5,988 nt of DNA, taken from assembly GCA_017395885.1 (NCBI GenBank), contig JAFQNM010000065.1, positions 1 to 5,988 of the forward strand, in the 5' to 3' direction. This stretch comes from Clostridia bacterium. Its GTDB lineage: Bacteria > Bacillota > Clostridia > Oscillospirales > CAG-272. The position numbers and the translations under genes were made by a program. Under the pieces are notes generated by a model. That model was not told where the DNA came from, ran no database searches, and saw nothing but the letters and a program-made list of their open reading frames with translations. This document shows positions 1 through 5,057 of this stretch, piece after piece; position 1 is the stretch's first letter; each line of letters starts with the position of its first letter.

Positions 1-658
1 GAATGAAGGTGCAGATGGAGGCACCGACCTTGGACTTGATGTTCTTCTGTGCCCAGCGACCGAAAGCGGCGCTGCCGCCTGCACGGTTAACGAGGGCAAC
101 CATAACTCCAAGAATCACCAGGAATGCAAAGATTCCGGCAGTTCCGGAGATGGCGCCGATAAAGCCGTCCTGAATAACAAGGTCAACAGTTTTAACGATG
201 TTGAAGTCTGCTGCAAGAAGGCCGCCGGCAATGATACCGATAACGAGGGAGGAATATACCTCCTTTGTGATCAGTGCAAGTGCAATAGCGATAACGGGAG
301 CGAGAAGAGAAGCCCAGGTGCGGTAGTAGGGCGTGTCTGCGGCGATCTCCTGTGCGCCCTCGCAGGTTGCGCAGAAGGATTTTTCAACGTATCCGTTTCC
401 GCTGCAGTATTTGCAGGTCTCGGATGATTCACCCCCGCAAACAAGGCAGGTAATATAGAGGGGAGAGGTGCCTTCGCCCTCGCAGGAGGAGCAATTCTCC
501 ATAGCCGTCTTTTCGCCCTCGCAGGCACTGCAGGTGATTGCTTCACAATCAGGGCAAGCCGTCATGGCATCGGGGTTGCCGCCGTCAAATGCGATGAAAA
601 CGAAGAGACCAACTACGAGAACAGCCATTACGATAATGAGAATGGTACTTTTTTTCAT
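1..658 (-). CDS. NhaC-superfamily transporter, predicted lysine transporter, with N-terminal Cys-rich domain (3' end outside window)
   Basis: The first 219 codons are visible and the gene continues past the left edge. ATG at 658 is preceded by an AAGGA-type ribosome site 9 bases upstream. Residues 5-23 form a hydrophobic segment after MKK. Residues 35-99 hold six CxxC pairs (C35/38, 43/46, 56/59, 71/74, 82/85, 96/99), most followed by a Gly-containing CxxCxG pattern as in DnaJ zinc fingers. From about residue 113 it resembles the start of NhaC-family antiporters: a membrane segment ending ALALITKEVYSSL, another at 134-150, one at about 172-190, then NRAGGSAAFGRWA before a basic stretch. The charge pattern suggests the N terminus is inside and the cysteine domain outside. 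The riboswitch just upstream responds to lysine, and NhaC-type proteins under this riboswitch have been proposed as lysine transporters (called LysW in comparative genomics, unrelated to the LysW carrier protein). Lysine import is therefore inferred; Na+/H+ exchange remains possible. Family confidence is high, substrate moderate. Confidence 0.88.
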   Translation of the reverse strand, partial: MKKSTILIIVMAVLVVGLFVFIAFDGGNPDAMTACPDCEAITCSACEGEKTAMENCSSCEGEGTSPLYITCLVCGGESSETCKYCSGNGYVEKSFCATCEGAQEIAADTPYYRTWASLLAPVIAIALALITKEVYSSLVIGIIAGGLLAADFNIVKTVDLVIQDGFIGAISGTAGIFAFLVILGVMVALVNRAGGSAAFGRWAQKNIKSKVGASICTFI

Positions 659-680
659 AGCTTTTTTCCTTTCTTATTAT

Positions 681-707
681 AAGAAAAGACCGTGATGCCC
701 ACGGTCT
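681..707 (-). terminator. Regulated intrinsic terminator (riboswitch expression platform)
   Basis: Read leftward, AGACCGTG (707-700) and CACGGTCT (694-687) form a perfect 8-bp stem with a 5-base loop, followed by a TTTCTT tract at 686-681. It lies between the lysine aptamer and the transporter ATG, the normal place for a transcription-attenuation switch. The 3' arm plus tract, GGTCTTTT (691-684), is also perfectly complementary to AAAAGACC at 863-856, the 5' strand of aptamer helix P1. That gives a plausible antiterminator when lysine is absent. The U-tract is interrupted by one C, so strength is uncertain. Confidence 0.75.
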
Positions 708-709
708 GT

Positions 710-726
710 AATACTAAAAAAGTATT
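710..726 (-). other. Small AT hairpin between aptamer and terminator
   Basis: AATACT (710-715) and AGTATT (721-726) pair perfectly around a loop of five A (five U in the leftward transcript). It sits directly between the 3' end of P1 and the terminator stem. It may be a spacer hairpin that stacks the two structures or part of the alternative fold. On its own it is weak, and no separate role can be read from the sequence. Confidence 0.4.
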
Positions 727-863
727 AAGATCATGACAGCGCTCCACTTACGTGACAGGATAATATATATTTTATATTACCCCAAGCTTTCTTTCGAAAA
801 CTTTCGGCGTCATCCCCTTTTGCTTTCGCTACTCTTGTCAGACGCACCTCTATCAGGTCTTTT
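727..863 (-). promoter_or_regulatory. Lysine riboswitch (L box) aptamer, compact form
   Basis: The leftward transcript carries the conserved lysine-riboswitch blocks in order: GAGGTGCG (850-843), AAGAGTA (836-830), AAAGGGGATGACGCCGAAAG (820-801), TTGGGG around 784-778, and CTGTCACGTAAGTGGAGCGC (758-739) with CTGTC at 740-736 closing P1. P1 pairs AAGA (861-858) with TCTT (730-727) and TGATAG with CTGTCA further in. P4 is GGTAATATA pairing with TATATTATCC. P3 is an 8-bp stem with a GAAA loop (803-784), P5 is CAC/GTG closed by GTAA, and the distal part of P2 is only GC-GAAA-GC. The aptamer is about 135 nt, shorter than the usual 165-190. Lysine binding is expected to stabilise P1 and allow the downstream terminator to form, lowering expression of the transporter. 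Identification rests on remembered consensus blocks; a covariance-model search was not possible. Confidence 0.88.
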
Positions 864-870
864 CTATATT

Positions 871-903
871 AAATACAGGCATAATGATACCACACCTGTA
901 TTT
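871..903. repeat. 9-bp inverted repeat spanning the transporter promoter
   Basis: AAATACAGG (871-879) and CCTGTATTT (895-903) are perfect inverted copies separated by 15 bases. One arm lies in the -35/-10 spacer and the other covers the predicted start of transcription, with the -10 box between them. This arrangement suits an operator for a dimeric repressor. Because the start is predicted near 877, the arms would not both be in the RNA, so an RNA hairpin is less likely. Confidence 0.6.
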
Positions 904-912
904 GCTTGTCAA
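884..912 (-). promoter_or_regulatory. Sigma-A promoter of the riboswitch-transporter unit
   Basis: Read leftward: TTGACA at 912-907, a 17-base spacer, then TATCAT at 889-884. The TGG just before the -10 box makes it an extended -10 promoter. Transcription should start near 877, giving a leader of about 220 nt that contains the whole lysine aptamer and its terminator. It begins about 30 bases beyond the mtnN stop codon, so the transporter has its own start site. Confidence 0.8.
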
Positions 913-941
913 CAGAATCGTAACAATTTTATAATAATTTG

Positions 942-1655
942 TCAGAAGTGCTCGATAAAACGGAGCACAGCCTTGACAGAATTATCTGCCGCCATTTTTG
1001 CAAAGGTGGGATAATCGAGAACGGCATCGCCGTCACCTCCGTCGGAGATGGCACGGATGATGCCGAAGGGGATGCCGTTCACATAGCAAACGTGGCCGAT
1101 GGCACCGCCCTCCATTTCGCAGGCAGCGGCATTAAAGGTGGATTTTATGTACTGTCTCTTTTCCTCGGTGGAAACAAACTGGTCGCCCGTTGCAACGGTG
1201 CCGGAAAAACAGTTGATGCCCTCTGCCTTCACGCACTCGCAGAGTGTGTCGGAAATCTTTTTATCGCAGGGGATATTTACAATGTTGATGCCTGAGAGAA
1301 GTCCCACAGGGTCACCGAGGGGGGAGGTGTCCATATCGTGCTGAACAACGTCCCTTGCAACAACAACGTCAAGCACTCGGAGCCCATCTGCAAGGCCGCC
1401 TGCAACGCCTGTGTTGATGATGCAGTCAAGGGAGAAGCGCATACACATAGTCTGAGCGCAAAGAGCGGCAAAAACCTTGCCAACACCGCATTTTGCGCAA
1501 ACAACACGTCGGTCTCCGATATAGCCGCACTCAAAATCAATGCCGCTTTCGTTGAGTGTATAGCTGTCGGTAAGCCTTGCCTTAATGCCGTCTATCTCTA
1601 TCTGCATAGCGGCGATAATGCCGATGGCTCTTTCCTGGTGATTATGCTCTGTCAT
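942..1655 (-). CDS. mtnN: 5'-methylthioadenosine/S-adenosylhomocysteine nucleosidase (MTAN)
   Basis: This is a cytoplasmic hydrolase that removes adenine from S-adenosylhomocysteine and methylthioadenosine, yielding S-ribosylhomocysteine and methylthioribose. The protein is 237 residues, close to the usual 230. It opens with the family pattern IGIIAAMQIEID (E20 matches the N-terminal catalytic-site Glu). It has NTGVAGGL (81-88), the substrate-binding ACEMEGGAI (178-186, with E180, M181 and E182), and RAISDGGDGD with D205 as the catalytic Asp. The reading frame stays open upstream to 1736, but that stretch lies in luxS and matches nothing in the family, so ATG at 1655 is chosen. AAAGG lies 12 bases upstream, a rather long spacing. 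The start lies 14 bp inside luxS, so translation is probably coupled to it. The product feeds LuxS directly. No clear terminator follows the stop. Confidence 0.95.
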   Translation of the reverse strand: MTEHNHQERAIGIIAAMQIEIDGIKARLTDSYTLNESGIDFECGYIGDRRVVCAKCGVGKVFAALCAQTMCMRFSLDCIINTGVAGGLADGLRVLDVVVARDVVQHDMDTSPLGDPVGLLSGINIVNIPCDKKISDTLCECVKAEGINCFSGTVATGDQFVSTEEKRQYIKSTFNAAACEMEGGAIGHVCYVNGIPFGIIRAISDGGDGDAVLDYPTFAKMAADNSVKAVLRFIEHF

Positions 1656-2121
1656 ATTTAAAATCTGCCTTTCCGAGTTTTTCTCTTTCGAGGAGAGCCT
1701 TAAGATAGCGGGCGCACTCAGCCTTTGCGCTTTCAAGAGAGAGCTCCCTGTAGTTTCCGCACTCCTTACGTGCGGCTCCGAACATTTCTCCGTCGTGGTC
1801 CACAGTTTTTTTAAGAATGTCCTTAACGAGCTCGTAAGCTTCCTCGTTTGTGGTGTCTCTCATAAGGAGATAAAAGCCGGTGCGGCAGCCCATGGGGCCA
1901 AAGTATATGACCTTATTCGAAAGGGCAGAGTTGCGGGCAAAGGTTGCCAGCATATGCTCAACGGAGTGCATCGTTAAGCTGTCCATAAAATCGTCTGCAT
2001 TGGGCTTTCTTGTTCTGAGGTCGTAGGTGGTAATATCCCCGTCGATACGGGAAACGTACATTCCGGGCACGATAAAATCGTGGTCCACGCTAAAGCTTGT
2101 GATACGGCTGATGTTTTCCAT
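1642..2121 (-). CDS. luxS: S-ribosylhomocysteine lyase LuxS (AI-2 synthesis)
   Basis: LuxS is a cytoplasmic metalloenzyme dimer that cleaves S-ribosylhomocysteine to homocysteine and 4,5-dihydroxy-2,3-pentanedione, the precursor of autoinducer-2. The 159-residue length is typical. The N-terminal SFSVDHDFIVPGMYVSR block, the metal-binding HSVEH motif (H52, E55, H56), the catalytic Cys in GPMGCRTG (C79) and the third metal ligand C121 in ARKECGNY are all present, so the enzyme should be active. AAGAGG lies 5 bases before the ATG. It is first in a two-gene unit with mtnN, which supplies its substrate, and has its own promoter and a structured leader. Whether it serves signalling or only recycling of the methyl cycle cannot be told here, since no AI-2 receptor or importer is in view. 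Confidence 0.97.
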   Translation of the reverse strand: MENISRITSFSVDHDFIVPGMYVSRIDGDITTYDLRTRKPNADDFMDSLTMHSVEHMLATFARNSALSNKVIYFGPMGCRTGFYLLMRDTTNEEAYELVKDILKKTVDHDGEMFGAARKECGNYRELSLESAKAECARYLKALLEREKLGKADFKYDRA

Positions 2122-2151
2122 GGTATCCTCTTAATATATTTGAAAATTAGA

Positions 2152-2181
2152 TTTGGATCTGTCGCACGGTTCAGATTCAAA
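2152..2181 (-). other. Hairpin in the luxS leader
   Basis: Read leftward, TTTGAATCTG and CAGATCCAAA pair over 10 positions with one mismatch around a 10-base loop. It lies about 30-60 bases before the luxS start and inside the predicted transcript. There is no T-tract after it, so it is not a terminator. It could stabilise the mRNA or be a protein or small-RNA target. It matches no SAM or SAH riboswitch motif I know. Confidence 0.45.
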
Positions 2182-2189
2182 CTATGTAG

Positions 2190-2208
2190 GGGCGGGCATT
2201 GCTCGTCT
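2190..2208 (+). repeat. GC-rich imperfect hairpin, possible dispersed-repeat remnant
   Basis: GGGCGGGC (2190-2197) and GCTCGTCT (2201-2208) fold around a 3-base loop. The fold needs three G-U pairs, so it works as a plus-strand RNA but is poor on the minus strand. The sequence GTAGGGGCGGGCATTGCTCG resembles short GC-rich palindromic elements I remember as scattered through intergenic regions of Clostridia; this is memory, not a search. It is much richer in GC than its surroundings and covers the predicted luxS start point. Confidence 0.35.
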
Positions 2209-2215
2209 GCACATC

Positions 2216-2244
2216 AGTACACGAAGCAAATCATAATTTGTCAA
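2216..2244 (-). promoter_or_regulatory. Probable luxS-mtnN promoter
   Basis: Read leftward, a perfect TTGACA at 2244-2239 is followed after 17 bases by TGTACT (2221-2216), which matches four of six -10 positions. Transcription would start near 2209, giving a leader of about 90 nt. The strong -35 with a weak -10 could mean an activator or low basal expression. The adjacent upstream terminator makes a separate promoter for luxS necessary. Confidence 0.6.
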
Positions 2245-2250
2245 TTCCTT

Positions 2251-2282
2251 TTTGAAGTTTTTTGGATTTGAAGTTTTTTGGA
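2251..2282. repeat. Perfect 16-bp tandem duplication
   Basis: TTTGAAGTTTTTTGGA occurs twice without a gap (2251-2266 and 2267-2282). It sits between the luxS promoter and the long AT hairpin, immediately upstream of the -35 box in the leftward sense. Replication slippage is the simplest origin. A role as an A/T-rich upstream promoter element is possible because it lies just beyond the -35 box at 2244. Confidence 0.8.
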
Positions 2283-2283
2283 G

Positions 2284-2315
2284 TGCAAAACCTTTTTTTC
2301 AAAAAAGGTTTTGCA
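2284..2315. terminator. Perfect 15-bp AT-rich hairpin, possible second terminator or dispersed element
   Basis: TGCAAAACCTTTTTT (2284-2298) and AAAAAAGGTTTTGCA (2301-2315) are perfect inverted copies with only two bases between them. Being symmetric, the hairpin could act on either strand. Read leftward it lies just past the dehydrogenase terminator and so could be a back-up stop. It lacks a clean separate T-tract, its T run being within the stem. With the neighbouring tandem duplication it may instead belong to a small mobile or dispersed palindromic element. Confidence 0.5.
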
Positions 2316-2325
2316 TATCTTTCAC

Positions 2326-2356
2326 AAAAAATCTTCGGGAGGGCAACGCCCTCCCG
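2326..2356 (-). terminator. Intrinsic terminator of the trpS-DUF3006-dehydrogenase unit
   Basis: Read leftward, CGGGAGGGC (2356-2348) and GCCCTCCCG (2344-2336) form a perfect 9-bp GC-rich stem with a 3-base loop. AAGA and a run of six T (2331-2326) follow. It starts 10 bases after the dehydrogenase stop codon and separates that unit from luxS. Confidence 0.92.
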
Positions 2357-2365
2357 AGAGAAATA

Positions 2366-3643
2366 TTAGTTAAACTTAACGTCGCGGAGGATTCTCTTCT
2401 CAGCCTCAGGGCACCAGAGGCCGTTATTAGCTTCACAGATGTCTGCGAGGTCACGGAAGAGAAGCGCATTTTCGCCGCCCTCCTCAGCCTTAGCTCTGAA
2501 ATCGGCAATGGCTGTAAGGGGGAGGTCGATGTGAGTATAGATAAGCTTCTTGCCGCCGGGAATCTTGGGAAGATTGAGAGTGGTCTCAGCATCTGCGTTA
2601 AGACCGCCGATGTGGGTGATCATGCAGGAGGGAGATATCTTGCCCTCTTCCATAAGACGGAGAGACTCCTTCATATCCTCTGTGTTTCCGCCGGAGGTGC
2701 CTACGATATGAGTGGAGGCGTAGTGAACGTTATAGAAGTTGAACATTGCAGAAAACTCAGGGTTTGTGGGGCCTGCAAAGAAGTTGAGGCAACCGTCACG
2801 GCCGAGAATTGCATCAGCCTGCTCAACAACGGGACGAACAGGTGCATAAACGAACACGTCGTCATAGCCGTCGTTGTCGCCTGTAAGGCTCTTGAGATAC
2901 TCGGTTGTGTTGCCCTCGAGAGCAGTGTTTACGTATTTAAGCTCAACGCCGTGAGCCTTGGCATCCTCAACTGTGATGAGGGAGGCAGCTCTCTCAAGGC
3001 GGGCAGAGTCAACATCGGTAACAACGAGAAGACGGGGAGGACGGCCTCCGTGGATAGCGTAGTCAACAGCGCCGAGACCCATAGGGCCTGCACCTGCAAG
3101 AATAGCCATACAGCCTCTCTCAACGGTGCCCATTTTATGAACGTAGGAGCCGGGAGTTGTGTGATAATTTGCGTGGAAGCCGCCAACGATGCAGCTCATA
3201 GCCTCAGAAAGGCTGCCGAGATAGAAGGCATCGCCGCCGTAGGGAAGGAGGCATCCAAGCTCCATAACCTCGTTGGGGATGATTACGTATGTAGCACCGC
3301 CGCCGATATCGTGGTAGGAGTATCCGGGAGCTGCAAGGCTGCCCTTGTAGTTGATGGCGGGCTGGATGGAGAACTTATCTCCTGCCTTGAACTGATCCTG
3401 CCACTTGGCACCAACCTCAACGATCTCGCCGCAGAACTCGTGGCCGAGGATGATGGGGTTTTCAGCAACGTTATCGGGAACTCTCTTGTGAGCGGCGCCC
3501 TGAAGAGCCGCCTTGTGGGAGGACATACAGATGCTGTCGGAAATAACTCTTGCGAGGATCTCAGAATCCTTGATAGGGGGAAGCTCGAACTCCTCTGTTC
3601 TAAGGTCGTTAACACCGTAAAGTCTGACTGCTCTTGTTTTCAT
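2366..3643 (-). CDS. sorE: Zinc-dependent medium-chain dehydrogenase, L-sorbose-1-phosphate reductase (SorE)-like
   Basis: The 425-residue protein belongs to the zinc-containing alcohol/polyol dehydrogenase family. The GroES-like half has C39 and GHEF (H68, E69) as likely catalytic zinc ligands. The Rossmann half has GAGPMGL (184-190) and an acidic residue, D210, at the end of the second strand, which favours NAD(H). The four-Cys structural zinc lobe is absent. Several blocks recall SorE of Klebsiella, which reduces L-sorbose 1-phosphate to glucitol 6-phosphate: PIILGHEFCGEI, GYSY, NEVM, GSLSEAMSCI, CLNFFAGP and VGTSGGNTEDM. No sorbose PTS or repressor gene is nearby, so the substrate may be another sugar phosphate or polyol. 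AAAGGAG lies 11 bases before the ATG, inside the end of the DUF3006-like gene, whose stop is 4 bases away, so the genes are co-transcribed. It is the last gene before a strong terminator. Confidence 0.82.
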   Translation of the reverse strand: MKTRAVRLYGVNDLRTEEFELPPIKDSEILARVISDSICMSSHKAALQGAAHKRVPDNVAENPIILGHEFCGEIVEVGAKWQDQFKAGDKFSIQPAINYKGSLAAPGYSYHDIGGGATYVIIPNEVMELGCLLPYGGDAFYLGSLSEAMSCIVGGFHANYHTTPGSYVHKMGTVERGCMAILAGAGPMGLGAVDYAIHGGRPPRLLVVTDVDSARLERAASLITVEDAKAHGVELKYVNTALEGNTTEYLKSLTGDNDGYDDVFVYAPVRPVVEQADAILGRDGCLNFFAGPTNPEFSAMFNFYNVHYASTHIVGTSGGNTEDMKESLRLMEEGKISPSCMITHIGGLNADAETTLNLPKIPGGKKLIYTHIDLPLTAIADFRAKAEEGGENALLFRDLADICEANNGLWCPEAEKRILRDVKFN

Positions 3644-3647
3644 ACTG

Positions 3648-3878
3648 TCAATTGCTCCTTTTTGATTTATTGAAAAGGTTTCTTAATCTGTCTTTGTTGT
3701 TTTTTGGGGGCCTTTCCCCATCTGCGGCTGCTCTGATGCCAACCTCTGTGATAACAACAGCCTGTCCCTCAAGGAAGCCCTCGGGGAGAGCGGCCTCAAA
3801 GGGAGCCGAGCCGTCATCGGGGATGACCGTTGCAATGCCGTCTTCTATGCGGTCAATGACCGCTGTGCGAATATCCAT
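3648..3878 (-). CDS. Small DUF3006-like protein
   Basis: This 76-residue protein begins MDIRTAVIDRIEDGIATV and continues with a small acidic beta-rich region to about residue 55. It ends in a basic tail (PPKNNKDRLRNLFNKSKRSN spans 57-76). The opening VIDRIEDGIATVIPDDG and the later LPEGFLEGQAVVIT fit the pattern of DUF3006, short proteins of unknown function often found beside competence or metallo-beta-lactamase genes. The open frame extends upstream to 3965, but that part overlaps trpS and lacks family similarity. The ATG at 3878 lies one base past the trpS TGA, and no clear ribosome site precedes it, so termination-reinitiation is likely. The basic tail could bind nucleic acid, but this is only a guess. 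The family call comes from memory of the pattern. Confidence 0.7.
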   Translation of the reverse strand: MDIRTAVIDRIEDGIATVIPDDGSAPFEAALPEGFLEGQAVVITEVGIRAAADGERPPKNNKDRLRNLFNKSKRSN

Positions 3879-3879
3879 A

Positions 3880-4899
3880 TCAGTAGCGGGGCTTTTCCGT
3901 AAAGCCGATCTTGCGGCGAACCTTGGACATTGTTCTGAGGGAGTCGTGGTGAGCCTCAGCAGCACCTTTCGCCATCATATCCTCAAGGTACTTCTTGTCC
4001 TGCATAAGGCGCTTGAACTCAGCCTGAACGGGGGCGAGGGCATCTGCGCAGGCTTCGCCAACAGCCATTTTGAAGTCGCCGTAGCCGCGACCTGCAAACT
4101 CTTTTTCGATCTCCTCAAAGGTCTTGCCTGTGAATGCACCGTAAATAGACATAAGGTTGATGATGCCGTCCTTACTCTCACGAGCGCAGATCTCCGTCTC
4201 AGAGTCTGTAACGGCTCTCTTGAACTTTTTGATGATAACGTCACGCTCGTCGAGGATACGGACGGTAGCGTTTTCGTTTTCATCGGACTTGGACATTTTC
4301 TTGGTGGGCTCGGCAAGGCTCATAATACGTGCAGCGGGGGTCTTGTTAATGAAGGGCTCGGGCACGATGAATGTGTCGCCGTAGACCTGATTGAAGCGCT
4401 CTGCAACGTCGCGTGCAAGCTCAAGGTGCTGCTTCTGGTCGTCGCCAACGGGAACCATCTCTGTCTGATAGAGAAGGATGTCTGCCGCCATAAGAGCAGG
4501 ATAGGTGAAGAGGCCGGCGTTGATGTTGTCTGCGTTTTTGCGGCTCTTGTCCTTGAACTGGGTCATTCTGGAGAGCTCGCCGAACATGGTGTAGCAGTCA
4601 AGAATCCAGCCAAGCTCAGCGTGGCCGGGAACGTGGCTCTGAACGAAGAGAACGTTCTTTTCGGGGTCAAGACCTGCGGCGATGTAGAGGGCAAGAGTCT
4701 CATATGTTCTGCGGCGAAGCTCAGCAGGATTCTGGCGAACCGTGATAGCATGCTGGTCAACAACGCAGAATGTACAGTCGTATTCATCCTGGAGCAGATT
4801 CCAGTTGCGGATGGCTCCTAAATAGTTACCTATGGTAAGAATACCGCTGGGCTGTACTCCTGAGAATATCGTCTTTTTGGGTTGAATATTGTTTTCCAT
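3880..4899 (-). CDS. trpS: Tryptophanyl-tRNA synthetase
   Basis: This class I aminoacyl-tRNA synthetase charges tRNA-Trp with tryptophan in the cytoplasm. It is 339 residues, full length for bacterial TrpS. The HIGH-type motif appears as TIGN (22-25) in PSGILTIGNYLGA. The tryptophan pocket and nucleotide region include YPALMAADILLYQ (133-145) and VPVGDDQKQH (149-158), and the KMSKS loop is intact at 201-205. The C terminus ends SKVRRKIGFTEKPRY in the helical anticodon-recognition part. GAGAGG lies 7 bases before the ATG. The predicted leader is only about 40 nt, leaving no room for a T-box or tryptophan attenuator, so expression is probably constitutive. It heads a three-gene unit with the DUF3006-like gene and the dehydrogenase, with no obvious functional link among them. 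Confidence 0.98.
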   Translation of the reverse strand: MENNIQPKKTIFSGVQPSGILTIGNYLGAIRNWNLLQDEYDCTFCVVDQHAITVRQNPAELRRRTYETLALYIAAGLDPEKNVLFVQSHVPGHAELGWILDCYTMFGELSRMTQFKDKSRKNADNINAGLFTYPALMAADILLYQTEMVPVGDDQKQHLELARDVAERFNQVYGDTFIVPEPFINKTPAARIMSLAEPTKKMSKSDENENATVRILDERDVIIKKFKRAVTDSETEICARESKDGIINLMSIYGAFTGKTFEEIEKEFAGRGYGDFKMAVGEACADALAPVQAEFKRLMQDKKYLEDMMAKGAAEAHHDSLRTMSKVRRKIGFTEKPRY

Positions 4900-4946
4900 C
4901 TTCTGACCTCTCTATATAAACGTAATAATATCAATGACTGACCTAT

Positions 4947-4975
4947 ATTGTACACAATTTTTTTAATAATTTCAA
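4947..4975 (-). promoter_or_regulatory. trpS operon promoter
   Basis: Read leftward, TTGAAA (4975-4970), a 17-base spacer and TACAAT (4952-4947) make a good sigma-A promoter. Transcription would start near 4940, about 40 bases before the trpS ATG. It diverges from the rightward promoter about 20 bases away, so the two upstream regions adjoin. Confidence 0.75.
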
Positions 4976-4994
4976 TAGCATTCACAAAATTATC

Positions 4995-5023
4995 TTGAAT
5001 AATTCAAAAAAATGTGGTACAAT
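4995..5023 (+). promoter_or_regulatory. Promoter of the rightward membrane-protein gene
   Basis: TTGAAT (4995-5000), a 17-base spacer and TACAAT (5018-5023), with TGG directly before the -10 box, form an extended -10 sigma-A promoter. The start would be near 5030, about 28 bases before the ATG at 5058. This rules out the in-frame TTG at 4995 as a start codon, since it is part of the -35 box. The -35 lies within a perfect palindrome, TTGAATAATTCAA (4995-5007), which could be an operator. Confidence 0.78.
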
Positions 5024-5057
5024 CATTTTAATATACAAAAAAAGAATGGAGATTACA

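Noticed and set aside
271..546. 91-codon leftward open frame
   Set aside because: It is an off-frame shadow inside the NhaC-type gene, which has an excellent start at 658 and conserved membrane and cysteine motifs.
912..941. Intrinsic terminator after mtnN
   Set aside because: The AT-rich dyad in ACAAATTATTATAAAATTGT has several mismatches and no GC pairs of note, so it is too weak to call.
733..1014. 93-codon rightward frame across the riboswitch
   Set aside because: It covers the lysine aptamer, the transporter promoter and the end of mtnN on the opposite strand, with no ribosome site.
1656..1736. N-terminal extension of mtnN
   Set aside because: In-frame but inside luxS, without similarity to MTAN; family proteins begin close to the MTEH... 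methionine at 1655.
3647..3652. TTGACA just before the dehydrogenase start, as an internal promoter
   Set aside because: No -10-like hexamer occurs 16-18 bases downstream, and the sequence is part of the ribosome-site spacing region.
2252..3673. 473-codon rightward open frame
   Set aside because: It is antisense to the SorE-like dehydrogenase, has no ribosome site, and its product shows no family pattern. The leftward protein has clear dehydrogenase motifs.
3634..4821. 395-codon rightward open frame
   Set aside because: It lies antisense to trpS and the DUF3006-like gene, whose products are recognisable. Long antisense frames follow from the codon bias of those genes.
4900..4980. T-box or tryptophan attenuator upstream of trpS
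   Set aside because: The predicted leader is about 40 nt with no T-box sequence, no specifier stem and no terminator hairpin.
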